DNA of 16,506 bases, from the NCBI GenBank assembly GCA_003139735.1, contig PLGA01000635.1, positions 5,302-21,807 on the forward strand, given 5' to 3'. Below the pieces are notes generated by a model. The model made no database searches. It was not told the DNA's origin and saw only the letters and a list, made by a program, of their open reading frames with translations. Position 1 is the stretch's first letter, and every line of letters begins with the position of its first letter. The translations under genes were made by a program, and so were the position numbers. The DNA comes from Bryobacterales bacterium (GTDB lineage: Bacteria; Acidobacteriota; Terriglobia; Bryobacterales; Bryobacteraceae). Positions 8,472 through 16,154 of this stretch are shown piece by piece.

Positions 8472-9932
8472 TCAGTTCAGTAAAACCCACGTGTCCTTGG
8501 AACCTCCGCCCTGGGATGAATTTACCACCAGGGAACCCCGACGCAACGCGACTCGGGTAAGCCCGCCCGGCACGATGGTGGCCTTCTCGCCAAATAGAAC
8601 GTACGGCCTCAGATCCACGTGCCGCGGCTCAATTCGCCCATTCATAAAACAGGGGGCTGCCGACAGCGTGATGGTGGGCTGTGCGATGTAGTTTCTGGGA
8701 TCGGCCAAAATCTTCTCGCGGAATTCGGCCTGTTGCTCGCGGCTGCTGTGCGGACCGATGAGCATGCCGTAACCTCCGGACTCGCCTACGGCTTTGACCA
8801 CGTATTTTTCCAGGTTTCCGCACACCTCGTCGCGCTGCGCGCGGTCCGTCATCAGAAAGGTCTCCACGTTATCCACAATGGGGTCTTCATCCAGGTAATA
8901 ACGAATGATCTTGGGAACGTAGGAGTAGATCGCTTTATCGTCGGCAACTCCCGAGCCGAGAGCGTTGGCGAGCACCACCTTCCCCGCCCGGTAGGCGTTG
9001 AAGAGTCCCGCTACCCCCAGGGTAGAATCGGCGCGGAACGCGAGTGGATCGACGAAATCGTCGTCGACGCGGCGGTATATGACGTCCACGCGCTGCAAAC
9101 CGGAAGTGGTTCGCATGTAGACGGTATTGTCGTGCACCACAAGATCGCGTCCCTCAACCAGCTCGATTCCCATTTGCCGGGCGAGGAATGCGTGCTCGAA
9201 GTACGCCGAATTGTAAGTCCCGGGGGTTAGCAGGACGATGGTGGAGCGGCCCTCCGGCGCTAGTGAACGAAGCGTGGACAGAAGCTCCTGGCTATACTGC
9301 TCGATGGGCCGCACGCCGCATTTTCGAAACAGCGCCGGAAAGATCTGCTTCATCACCTTGCGGCTGGTCAACATATACGAGACGCCGCTGGGAACGCGCA
9401 GATTGTCTTCGAGTACCACAAACCTGCCATCTGGCATGCGGATCAAGTCGGTCCCCGCCACGCTGATATAAACGTCGCGCGGAATTCTTACCCCCTGCAT
9501 CTGCCGGCGGAAGTGCTTGCAGGTGTAGATGATTTCGCCGGGGATGACCCGGTCCTTCACGATGCGCCGCTCATGATAAACGTCGGCGAGGAACAGGTTG
9601 AGAGCCGTAATGCGCTGTATGAGACCGCGCTCGATGGTCGCCCATTCCGAACTGGTGACGATTCGCGGCAGCAAATCATGCGGGAAGATCTGCTCCGTGC
9701 CCTCGGCGCGCCCATACACGGTAAAGGTGATGCCCTGGTTGAAAAACGAGAGATCGGCTTCCTTCTTGAAGCGATACAGATCTTCGGAGGGAAGGTTCAA
9801 AAGCTGCGTGTAGAGATTCCGGTAATGCGCCCGAGGCCGTCCGTCGGCGCGGAACATTTCGTCATAAGCCGAGCCCAGCGCATAATCGCCGAAGGGGACG
9901 CGCATCTGGAGGTGAGCGGATTGTGCTGGCAT
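8472..9932 (-). CDS. Circularly permuted ATP-grasp protein, predicted amidoligase, cassette A
   Basis: The 486-residue product belongs to the permuted ATP-grasp family (former DUF404/DUF407, COG2308 type), predicted to form amide bonds using ATP. Visible conserved blocks: [14 protein letters not shown] (61-74), [18 protein letters not shown] (171-188), [19 protein letters not shown] (234-252), [12 protein letters not shown] (286-297), [13 protein letters not shown] (322-334), and [14 protein letters not shown] (377-390), where the Gly-rich segment looks like the nucleotide-binding loop. All appear complete, so this is the likely active ligase of the pair in this window. The ATG at 9932 is preferred over an in-frame GTG at 9938 because AAAGGAG (plus-strand 9938-9944) sits 5 bases before the ATG and overlaps the GTG. 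First gene of cassette A, transcribed from the divergent gap. Confidence 0.93.
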   Translation of the reverse strand: MPAQSAHLQMRVPFGDYALGSAYDEMFRADGRPRAHYRNLYTQLLNLPSEDLYRFKKEADLSFFNQGITFTVYGRAEGTEQIFPHDLLPRIVTSSEWATIERGLIQRITALNLFLADVYHERRIVKDRVIPGEIIYTCKHFRRQMQGVRIPRDVYISVAGTDLIRMPDGRFVVLEDNLRVPSGVSYMLTSRKVMKQIFPALFRKCGVRPIEQYSQELLSTLRSLAPEGRSTIVLLTPGTYNSAYFEHAFLARQMGIELVEGRDLVVHDNTVYMRTTSGLQRVDVIYRRVDDDFVDPLAFRADSTLGVAGLFNAYRAGKVVLANALGSGVADDKAIYSYVPKIIRYYLDEDPIVDNVETFLMTDRAQRDEVCGNLEKYVVKAVGESGGYGMLIGPHSSREQQAEFREKILADPRNYIAQPTITLSAAPCFMNGRIEPRHVDLRPYVLFGEKATIVPGGLTRVALRRGSLVVNSSQGGGSKDTWVLLN

Positions 9933-9937
9933 GGACA

Positions 9938-9944
9938 CTCCTTT
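9938..9944 (-). promoter_or_regulatory. Ribosome-binding site of the cassette A ATP-grasp gene
   Basis: AAAGGAG on the minus strand, 5 bases before the ATG at 9932. It is the best Shine-Dalgarno match in the window and decides the start: the alternative GTG at 9938 would overlap the site itself. Confidence 0.75.
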
Positions 9945-10009
9945 CCGGGTCGACTGAACCAGGGGCCATTCGACGGGGAATAGGGCCAGGCCACAGAGCT
10001 ACGACAACA

Positions 10010-10015
10010 AGTATA
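10010..10015 (-). promoter_or_regulatory. Possible -10 element for cassette A
   Basis: TATACT on the minus strand matches the sigma-70 -10 consensus at five of six positions, 77 bases upstream of the ATP-grasp start. No convincing -35 box is seen 17 bases further upstream, so this is a weak call. Confidence 0.25.
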
Positions 10016-10050
10016 CCGCGATTGATGCGCAGGTAGCGAGCACTGGAGTG

Positions 10051-10071
10051 GTTCATCCTGGTATGATGAAC
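10051..10071. repeat. 7-7-7 inverted repeat in the divergent control region
   Basis: GTTCATC and GATGAAC form perfect 7-base arms around a 7-base spacer (CTGGTAT). The repeat lies in the 241-base gap between the two divergent transcription units, about 119 bases from the cassette A start and 103 bases from the plus-strand start. Arms of this size and spacing suit a dimeric regulator; a small RNA hairpin is the alternative. No T-run follows. The rest of the gap holds no recognisable gene. Confidence 0.4.
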
Positions 10072-10132
10072 GTAGTGAGGCTCCATCTAGGGCGGCCGAA
10101 CGAGTAATTTGGTCCATTGCGTGCCCATTTAA

Positions 10133-10161
10133 TTCACTTCGCGGATTTCGCGCCGTAGATT
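10133..10161 (+). promoter_or_regulatory. Possible promoter of the plus-strand transglutaminase pair
   Basis: TTCACT (10133-10138) and TAGATT (10156-10161) are spaced by 17 bases and each match four of six consensus positions. Transcription would begin only a few bases before the ATG at 10174, giving a nearly leaderless message; this agrees with the absence of a Shine-Dalgarno sequence there. Weak call. Confidence 0.22.
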
Positions 10162-10173
10162 AGGTACCTTCCA

Positions 10174-10983
10174 ATGCAACTCCGGATCGGTTATGAACTG
10201 ATTTATAGCTTTCCACGATCCACGCCGATCATCCTTGTTTTAAATGTCCACGATTCCCGCACCTCTGACATTGTCGTTCCCGACAGCCTGACCATCGAAC
10301 CCCCCATTCCGGTAACCGGCTATCGCGACAGCTTTGGCAACCAGTGCCACCGCGTGCTCGCGCCCGCGGGCCGCCTCCGCCTTACGGCCGACGGCGTGAT
10401 TAGAGATAACGGCAAACCGGACGAGGTTATGACCGAGGCTTGGCAGGACTCCGTGGAGGATCTGCCGGAAGATACTTTGCTGTTCCTCCTGGGCAGCCGT
10501 TATTGCGAGACCGACCTGCTGTCTCAAACGGCATGGCAACTCTTTGGAGGCACGGTTCCAGGGTATCCGCGCGTGCGGGCCATCTGCGATTACGTTCATA
10601 ACCATATCGTTTTCAACTACCAGGATGCCCGTCCCACCCGTAGCGCCTCGCAGGCTTTCCAGGAGCAGGCCGGTGTTTGCCGCGACTACGCGCATCTGGC
10701 GATCACTTTCTGCCGCTGCATGAACATTCCGGCGCGATATTGCACCGGCTACCTTGGCGATGTCGGAACCCCGCCGCCTTTCCCACCGGGCGATTTCGCC
10801 GCGTGGTTCGAGGCCTGGATCGGCGGCCGCTGGCACATTTTCGATCCGCGCAACAATGTGCCCCGCATGAGCCGCGTCCTGATGGCGAGAGGCCGCGACG
10901 CATCCGATGTCGCGATTACCACCACCTTCGGGCCCAATTACCTGGAAGGTTTCAAGGTCTGGACTGACGAGATCCCGGAATGA
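10174..10983 (+). CDS. Transglutaminase-fold protein lacking the canonical active-site His
   Basis: The 269-residue product starts MQLRIGYELIYSFPRSTP, the beginning usual for a distinct subfamily of transglutaminase-like proteins linked to the alpha-E/ATP-grasp cluster. SRYCETDLLS (108-117) and GVCRDYAHLA (167-176, Cys169) are conserved, and Asp224 sits in HIFDPRNN. Where related proteins have HAW with the catalytic His, this one reads DFAAWFEAW, so residue 209 is Ala. From memory the subfamily often carries DFSAWFE there, so this may be a subfamily trait rather than a lesion. His221, three residues before the Asp, is a possible substitute, or the protein may bind rather than cut. The ATG at 10174 has no Shine-Dalgarno site. 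It is followed after 7 bases by the next transglutaminase gene. Confidence 0.9.
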   Translation: MQLRIGYELIYSFPRSTPIILVLNVHDSRTSDIVVPDSLTIEPPIPVTGYRDSFGNQCHRVLAPAGRLRLTADGVIRDNGKPDEVMTEAWQDSVEDLPEDTLLFLLGSRYCETDLLSQTAWQLFGGTVPGYPRVRAICDYVHNHIVFNYQDARPTRSASQAFQEQAGVCRDYAHLAITFCRCMNIPARYCTGYLGDVGTPPPFPPGDFAAWFEAWIGGRWHIFDPRNNVPRMSRVLMARGRDASDVAITTTFGPNYLEGFKVWTDEIPE

Positions 10984-10990
10984 TTGACTG

Positions 10991-11857
10991 ATGTCCCTTC
11001 TCACCGTCCACCACTCCACCGTCTACCGCTACCGGGAACCCGTCGGCCTGGGGGAACACCGGATGATGTTCCGCCCTCGCGCCAGTCACGACCTCCGATT
11101 GATCCGAACCGACCTGCTCATTACGCCGCAACCCGTGCAGTTGCGCTGGCTGCACGACCCGTTCGATAACTCAGTCGCCGTGGCCACTTTTGAAGGAACC
11201 ACGTCGGAACTGCGTTTCGAAAGCACGGTGACGCTGGAGCATTTCGAAAACTCCATGCCGGAGTATCCGCTGGAAGAGTACGCGCGAACGTATCCATTTC
11301 GATATTCCGATGAGGACTTTCCCAGTCTCTCCAACGCTCTGACGAAGCGCTACGCGTCCGAGAGCGTGGCGACGTGGGCATTGCAGTTTCTCGATCCGGC
11401 GGATACCTCCAACACCATGAAAATACTGCGCGCCATGACGTCTGGCATCCGCTGGGACTTCACCTATTCCCGCCGCGTCGAGAAGGGCGTGCAGCCTCCG
11501 GAGGAAACGTTGCGCACCCGCACCGGCAGTTGCCGGGATTTCGCGGTCCTGATGATAGAAGCCACGCGGTCACTGGGCGTCGCCGCGCGGTTTGTCAGCG
11601 GCTATATCTTCATTCCCAACAGTTCCGGGCTGGCGGGGGGCGGATCGACTCATGCATGGGTGCAGGCCTATCTACCCGGCGCCGGGTGGATCGATTTCGA
11701 CCCTACCAACAGCATCATTGGTAATCGCAATCTGATTCGCGTCGCCGTGGCCTGGAGCCCCGAGCAAGTGCTGCCCTTATGGGGCACCTACGAGGGTCCC
11801 CCGGAGGCGTTCGTGGGGATGGACGTCAGTGTGAACGTCACCGAGGCGGATGGGTGA
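10991..11857 (+). CDS. Transglutaminase-like cysteine protease family protein, plus-strand pair
   Basis: The 288-residue product has the bacterial transglutaminase N-terminal domain (LTVHHSTVYRYREPVGLGEH, residues 4-23) and a core at about 140-245. The triad is intact: Cys181 (RTGSCRDFAV), His221 (STHAWVQAYLPG) and Asp237 (DFDPTNS). It most resembles the N-terminal half of the DUF2126 fusion (both carry RTGSCRD and a LPGAGW motif after the His). No signal peptide, so cytoplasmic. The ATG at 10991 is 7 bases after the stop of the preceding gene, so the two form one operon; no strong ribosome-binding site is visible. It ends 42 bases from the oppositely oriented cassette B. Substrate unknown. 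Confidence 0.92.
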   Translation: MSLLTVHHSTVYRYREPVGLGEHRMMFRPRASHDLRLIRTDLLITPQPVQLRWLHDPFDNSVAVATFEGTTSELRFESTVTLEHFENSMPEYPLEEYARTYPFRYSDEDFPSLSNALTKRYASESVATWALQFLDPADTSNTMKILRAMTSGIRWDFTYSRRVEKGVQPPEETLRTRTGSCRDFAVLMIEATRSLGVAARFVSGYIFIPNSSGLAGGGSTHAWVQAYLPGAGWIDFDPTNSIIGNRNLIRVAVAWSPEQVLPLWGTYEGPPEAFVGMDVSVNVTEADG

Positions 11858-11899
11858 TATCGACGTGTGGGCAGGTGGAACCCTGCGGGCGTCAGAGCA

Positions 11900-12772
11900 T
11901 TAGTCCGGTTCCATATCCACACCGACTTCGACTCTATGCTCGCGCCCACCCTGGATTACGCCGCGCACCGGACTAACGTCACCGTAATCCCGGCCCCAGG
12001 AGAGCGTGACGTGACCCTGGAACGGGACCAGATTGTTGGTCGGATCCACGTCCAGCCAGCCGGCGCCGGGGCAATACACGGACACCCAGGCGTGCGAAGC
12101 ATCCGCTCCCACCAGCCGGGCGCGCCCAGGCGGAGGGTAGGTCCGCAGGTACCCGCTCACATACCTGGCGGGCAGGCCTAGTGATCGCAAGCATGCTACC
12201 TGCAAGTGAGCGAAGTCCTGACAGACGCCGCGACCGTGACGAAGCACCTCTTCCGGCGGCGTCCGTACGTTGGTTGCCTTTGAATCAAAGCGGAAATCCT
12301 TGTAGATCCGTCCAGTGAGGTCGAGCAGCGCTTCAGTAAGCGGCCTGGCCGGCGAAAAGGAGGGCAATGCATATTTCCTAAACTCGGCGCCCGGCTTGAC
12401 ACGAGGCGACTCAAACACAAACTGATAAGCTTCTAGTCCTTCCGGACTGCGATCGGCCGGCAGAGATCGTGCCACTTCTTCCCAAGGTTGTGAGTGTTCC
12501 GGCCAAATTGCCGGACAATCGTCGATGACGACCCGGCTGCGAGCTTCTACGCGCAGCTCGTCATGCGGCTCCCGAATGGTGAAAAACGTGACAGGATTCC
12601 CAAAGTAGTCCAACCGCTCGCTTACTCCGGAGGGAGACGGCGTCACCAGCAACTCATGCGACGTGCAAGTGTGGTGAGCCAGAGTCCGGGGAGTCAGGTA
12701 GGCTATGTGATTCCCGACGGAGACGGGAACCCTGTACTTATAAGTAGTCTTATGAACGATTCGGTAAGTCAT
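11900..12772 (-). CDS. Transglutaminase-like cysteine protease family protein, cassette B
   Basis: The 290-residue product has the transglutaminase N-terminal domain (YRIVHKTTYKYRVPVSVGNH, residues 3-22) and a core at about 145-250. The triad is intact: Cys184 (RGVCQDFAHL), His227 (SHAWVSVYCPGAGW) and Asp243 (DVDPTNN). The QDFAH and WGRDYGDVSPV stretches put it closer to the cassette A stand-alone transglutaminase than to the plus-strand pair. The ATG at 12772 overlaps the stop of the ATP-grasp/alpha-E fusion gene by 4 bases (ATGA), so translation is coupled. Cytoplasmic by lack of a signal peptide. Substrate unknown; presumed to act on what the fused partner makes or binds. Confidence 0.92.
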   Translation of the reverse strand: MTYRIVHKTTYKYRVPVSVGNHIAYLTPRTLAHHTCTSHELLVTPSPSGVSERLDYFGNPVTFFTIREPHDELRVEARSRVVIDDCPAIWPEHSQPWEEVARSLPADRSPEGLEAYQFVFESPRVKPGAEFRKYALPSFSPARPLTEALLDLTGRIYKDFRFDSKATNVRTPPEEVLRHGRGVCQDFAHLQVACLRSLGLPARYVSGYLRTYPPPGRARLVGADASHAWVSVYCPGAGWLDVDPTNNLVPFQGHVTLSWGRDYGDVSPVRGVIQGGREHRVEVGVDMEPD

Positions 12773-15261
12773 CCACCTATACTGATCGGGTACGTGTGCG
12801 CATGGTCGAAGTACATGAGCGAGATATTATCCGCCCAGGAAGGGAGGAGTTCTTGGATCGAGCCAAGAGCACGGTCGATCTGCGATTGTCCATCGGAATA
12901 ACCCGCGGGCAAACCGCCTCCGGGCAGCGGAAATTCCAGCTTCTCCAGGTCCAGACCGCGCAGCAATGTTACCGCGTGTTGTATTGCCTGCTGATCGGCG
13001 GGATCGTGCCGCGGCAGCCTCCTATGTAAATCGGCCAAATGAGCCATCTGGAAGTTTAACGACCGGGGATTGTTTTCATCCGCCATCAATACGTCCAGCA
13101 CCGCGATGGGCTGCAAGGTAGTGAAGTAGCGGGAGCGATAAGTCATGGAACTATCAGCCACCTCCAATATATATTCCAGCACGGGCCAGCTTTGTTCATC
13201 CAGCCCTGAGGTCAATTCCCTGAGATGCCTCACCGAGTACATCGCCCGTTCCAATCTGCGTCCCAAACTCAGGAAAAGCCAGCCGGATCCGCGGGTAATG
13301 TTTTCCCGTTCCATGCCGGAGAATGCGGAGAGCAGCTCCAGGCACCCGTTGAGTACGGCCGAGTACTCGACAAAGAGCATGTAGTCCTCGGTGCGGGCGG
13401 ATTCCGCCAGGTCAACCACCAGTCGCGACATATCCGAGGAGAGCCGCTCGCGAACGTTTCCACCGACGCGATGGGCCTCCGCCAGATTGGACGCCAGGCT
13501 GTCCGGCCGCTCGACGTCCGACATTAACGAGACCAACTCATCTTCCAGATCGCGCGCACTGGCCGGGCGATCTTTGGGCAGTGTGCTGTGCGGCGAACCC
13601 AAACAACCGTGCAGCCGAAACAGGCAGGCAAGTTCGGTGTGATTGGCTCGCCGGACGCGCGTCATCAGACAACGCAGCAGGCGTGCAATGGACTCCGACC
13701 GTTCGGCGTAACGGCCCAGCCAGAAAAGGTTGTCCGCGGCGCGGCTAGGCAGGTCGGCCGTCGTGCGTTCCAGTTGGACTGGCTGGTTCCTTGGACGCAG
13801 CATGCTAAAGGTGTCGACCGGTCCGTCCCACAGAACCCAGGCGTCTTTGCTGCGGCCCCCGCGCTGCATGGATACCACCTGGCCGTCGGCTTCCGACACG
13901 CGGACCAGGCCGCCGGGCATTGCGATCCAACCGGCACTGGTGTTCAGAACATACGTCCGCAGCACCATGCTGCGCGGATACAGGCGGCCCTGGTCCCAAA
14001 CCGGCGCGGTTGAGAGATTCACCTGTTCCTGCGCCACGTACTCGTAGGGGCGCGAACGTATCTGTTCTCCGACCCTCCGCTTTTCCACCTGGGAGAGGCC
14101 TGCGCCGAAGACGGGTTCCATTCCACGCAACGGGAACGCAGGTTTGACCACCACGCGATCCAGATGGTTCAGCACCCAATCCAGCGCGTAATCCTGCCCA
14201 CACCACCAGGTCGCCACGGATGGCAGTTTGAGGGCCTCTCCCAACAGTTTCTCTGCCAAGCCGGGAAGAAACGGCATGATGGCTGCGGTCTCTATCACGC
14301 CGCTCCCCAGTGCGTTGACCACTACGACGGTGCCGGCATGTACCGCGTCCACCAGGCCCGCCACTCCCAGGAAGGAATCGTGGCGGAGTTCCATGGGATC
14401 GCAGAAACTATCGTCAACGCGGCGCAGAATTACGTGGACCGGTTGCAGGCCTTCCACCGTTTTCAGATAGGCCCGCCGGTCGCGAACGGTCAGATCAGAT
14501 CCCTCAGCCAGCGTAAGTCCGAGATACCGTGCCAGGTAGGAGTGCTCGAAGTAGGTCTCGTTGTAGGGTCCGGGTGTCAGCAGAACCGCGCGTGGATGAT
14601 CGCAATGCGCCAAGCCGAGCAGCGCCTCACGCCAGGCGCGGAAGAAGGAAGCCAGCCGCCTGACGTTTGCGGCGCCAAACGCCTCCGGCAGAACGTCCGC
14701 CACGATCGTGCGATTTTGCAGCGCATATCCCGTTCCCGAAGGCGATTGCGTGCGGTCGGCGAGCACCCACCAGCGGCCGTCTGGCGAGCGCGCCAGGTCC
14801 ACTCCGATTAAATGGAGATGGCCACGCTGGGGTGGTGCTACCCCGGTCAAGGGCCGCAGAAAAGCCGGATTTGCAAATAGCAAGGCCGCCGGAATGTCCC
14901 CGTTCTGAACGAGTTGGCGAGCTCCGTAGATGTCACCCAGGAGCAGATTAAGCAGGTGCGCCCGCTGCGTGATCCCTGCCTCGATGACACGCCATTCGTC
15001 CGGCGGGATAAGCAGCGGAATAGGATCGATGGCCAGTGGCCGGTTCACACCTTGCGGGTCGGTGTAGACGTTATAGGTGACGCCGTTCTCACGGATGCGA
15101 CGTTCCGCGCGCTCCCAGCGGCGCGCCAATTCGTCGGGGCCAATGTTCTGGAGCGATTCGATAACCGCGGACCAGTAAGGCCGGGCGGTGAATCCGTCCG
15201 GCGCGAACTCATTATAAGTCGACCGGTCGGGCAACAGCATCTGAAGGAGATCAGGGCTCAC
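12769..15261 (-). CDS. Circularly permuted ATP-grasp/alpha-E fusion protein, cassette B
   Basis: The 830-residue product joins in one chain the two proteins that cassette A makes separately. Residues 20-480 are the permuted ATP-grasp region (VTYNVYTDPQG, WVLADRTQSPSGTGYAL, LLTPGPYNETYFEHSYLAR, LRRVDDSFCDPM, NALGSGVIET). Residues 504-820 are alpha-E (RAADNLFWLGRYAERSE at 507-523; SGWLFLSLGRRLERAM later). Two blocks differ from the stand-alone ligase: EDN is replaced by ADR (168-170), and the Gly-rich [12 protein letters not shown] loop is replaced by VVKPAFPLRGMEP (371-383). I recall ADRTQxPSG in other fusions, so this may mark a separate, possibly non-catalytic, subfamily. The start is uncertain: GTG at 15261 gives the longest form, ATG at 15240 is the alternative, and neither has a clear ribosome-binding site. 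Overlaps the next gene by 4 bases. Confidence 0.92.
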   Translation of the reverse strand: MSPDLLQMLLPDRSTYNEFAPDGFTARPYWSAVIESLQNIGPDELARRWERAERRIRENGVTYNVYTDPQGVNRPLAIDPIPLLIPPDEWRVIEAGITQRAHLLNLLLGDIYGARQLVQNGDIPAALLFANPAFLRPLTGVAPPQRGHLHLIGVDLARSPDGRWWVLADRTQSPSGTGYALQNRTIVADVLPEAFGAANVRRLASFFRAWREALLGLAHCDHPRAVLLTPGPYNETYFEHSYLARYLGLTLAEGSDLTVRDRRAYLKTVEGLQPVHVILRRVDDSFCDPMELRHDSFLGVAGLVDAVHAGTVVVVNALGSGVIETAAIMPFLPGLAEKLLGEALKLPSVATWWCGQDYALDWVLNHLDRVVVKPAFPLRGMEPVFGAGLSQVEKRRVGEQIRSRPYEYVAQEQVNLSTAPVWDQGRLYPRSMVLRTYVLNTSAGWIAMPGGLVRVSEADGQVVSMQRGGRSKDAWVLWDGPVDTFSMLRPRNQPVQLERTTADLPSRAADNLFWLGRYAERSESIARLLRCLMTRVRRANHTELACLFRLHGCLGSPHSTLPKDRPASARDLEDELVSLMSDVERPDSLASNLAEAHRVGGNVRERLSSDMSRLVVDLAESARTEDYMLFVEYSAVLNGCLELLSAFSGMERENITRGSGWLFLSLGRRLERAMYSVRHLRELTSGLDEQSWPVLEYILEVADSSMTYRSRYFTTLQPIAVLDVLMADENNPRSLNFQMAHLADLHRRLPRHDPADQQAIQHAVTLLRGLDLEKLEFPLPGGGLPAGYSDGQSQIDRALGSIQELLPSWADNISLMYFDHAHTYPISIGG

Positions 15262-15275
15262 AACTAGCGGCTCTC

Positions 15276-15298
15276 ACGTGCCACTGAGCTTAGCACGT
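15276..15298. repeat. Inverted repeat in the gap between cassette B and the hydrolase gene
   Basis: ACGTGC (15276-15281) and GCACGT (15293-15298) are perfect 6-base arms around an 11-base spacer, starting 15 bases upstream of the GTG of the fusion gene. The 120-base divergent gap also holds TACAAT at 15360-15365, a possible -10 box for the hydrolase gene without a clear -35. A shared operator is conceivable but short arms like these also occur by chance. Confidence 0.3.
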
Positions 15299-15381
15299 AT
15301 TTCAGGCAGGGTCTTGGTTCGAGAGCGCCCCTACTAAACGGATGCGATCGCGCGACGGGTACAATTGGTAGGGCCACGACC

Positions 15382-16041
15382 ATGAGCGAAAGAGTCCTCG
15401 TCGTATATCGGGAAAGTTCGGACGTCCAGCCGTATGCTCGCGCGATTGAATCCGTCGGAGCGGAGCCGGTGCTGGAGGAAGTCCGGACCGGCCTCCGGAT
15501 CGGCCCGTGTTGCGGACTCTTACTGACCGGCGGCGGCGACGTGGACCCGGCGCTCTACGGCGAAATTGCTTCTCCGGAAACCGATCCGCCCGATCCGGAG
15601 CGGGATGCCGTCGAAGCCGCCCTCATCGATGAAGCGTTGGCTCGCGACCTGCCGCTGCTTGGGATTTGCCGTGGGATGCAACTCCTGAATGTGCATTTTG
15701 GGGGCAGCCTCGTCCAGCACCTGCCAACCGTCGGGCGCCATGTCAGGCGCACCTCCGACCGAGGCCTGCCGGCCCACCGCGTGGTGATTGAGCCCGGCAG
15801 CATGCTGGCGAGCATCGCTCACCGGCAGATGTGGGAGGTGAACTCACGGCACCACCAGGCGGTAGCGCGACTTGCAGGCGGGTTCAAGGTCTGCGCCAGT
15901 GACCCGGAAGACGGAACTGTCGAAGCCATCGAACTCCCCGCGCGGCGGTACGTTCTGGCGGTCCAGTGGCACCCCGAGAATCAAGTTTCGAACGATCCCG
16001 AACAGCGCACCCTGTTTCAGACCTTCGCGGCCGCGCTCTGA
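15382..16041 (+). CDS. Gamma-glutamyl-GABA hydrolase family protein (class-I glutamine amidotransferase-like, peptidase C26)
   Basis: The 219-residue product is a cytoplasmic hydrolase of the class-I glutamine amidotransferase fold. Family members such as PuuD cut gamma-glutamyl amide bonds. TGGGDVDPALYG (49-60) is the family signature; the nucleophile is Cys96 in LGICRGMQLLN; His197 and Glu199 in VQWHPE complete the triad; VNSRHHQAV (153-161) is another conserved block. It is slightly shorter than typical PuuD, by trimming at the N-terminus. The ATG at 15382 gives the expected first strand (RVLVVYR); a weak TAGGG lies about 10 bases upstream. The gene is divergent from cassette B with a shared 120-base gap. 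As an amide-cutting enzyme beside amidoligases it fits a make-and-cut pathway, but no polyamine genes are present to confirm the PuuD role. Confidence 0.87.
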   Translation: MSERVLVVYRESSDVQPYARAIESVGAEPVLEEVRTGLRIGPCCGLLLTGGGDVDPALYGEIASPETDPPDPERDAVEAALIDEALARDLPLLGICRGMQLLNVHFGGSLVQHLPTVGRHVRRTSDRGLPAHRVVIEPGSMLASIAHRQMWEVNSRHHQAVARLAGGFKVCASDPEDGTVEAIELPARRYVLAVQWHPENQVSNDPEQRTLFQTFAAAL

Positions 16042-16154
16042 AGCCGCAAACACGCCGTGGCGCCGTTTCTGTTCGCATCGACACTCCTTCCCGTAATTCC
16101 CGATCTGACTGATAAAGTGGAAGTACCCACTCTCGTCAATTCTCGCCTGCGGCC

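Noticed and set aside
11871..11886. Possible terminator hairpin GCAGG-TGGAAC-CCTGC between the convergent units
   Set aside because: The stem is only 5 bases and no T-run follows on either strand.
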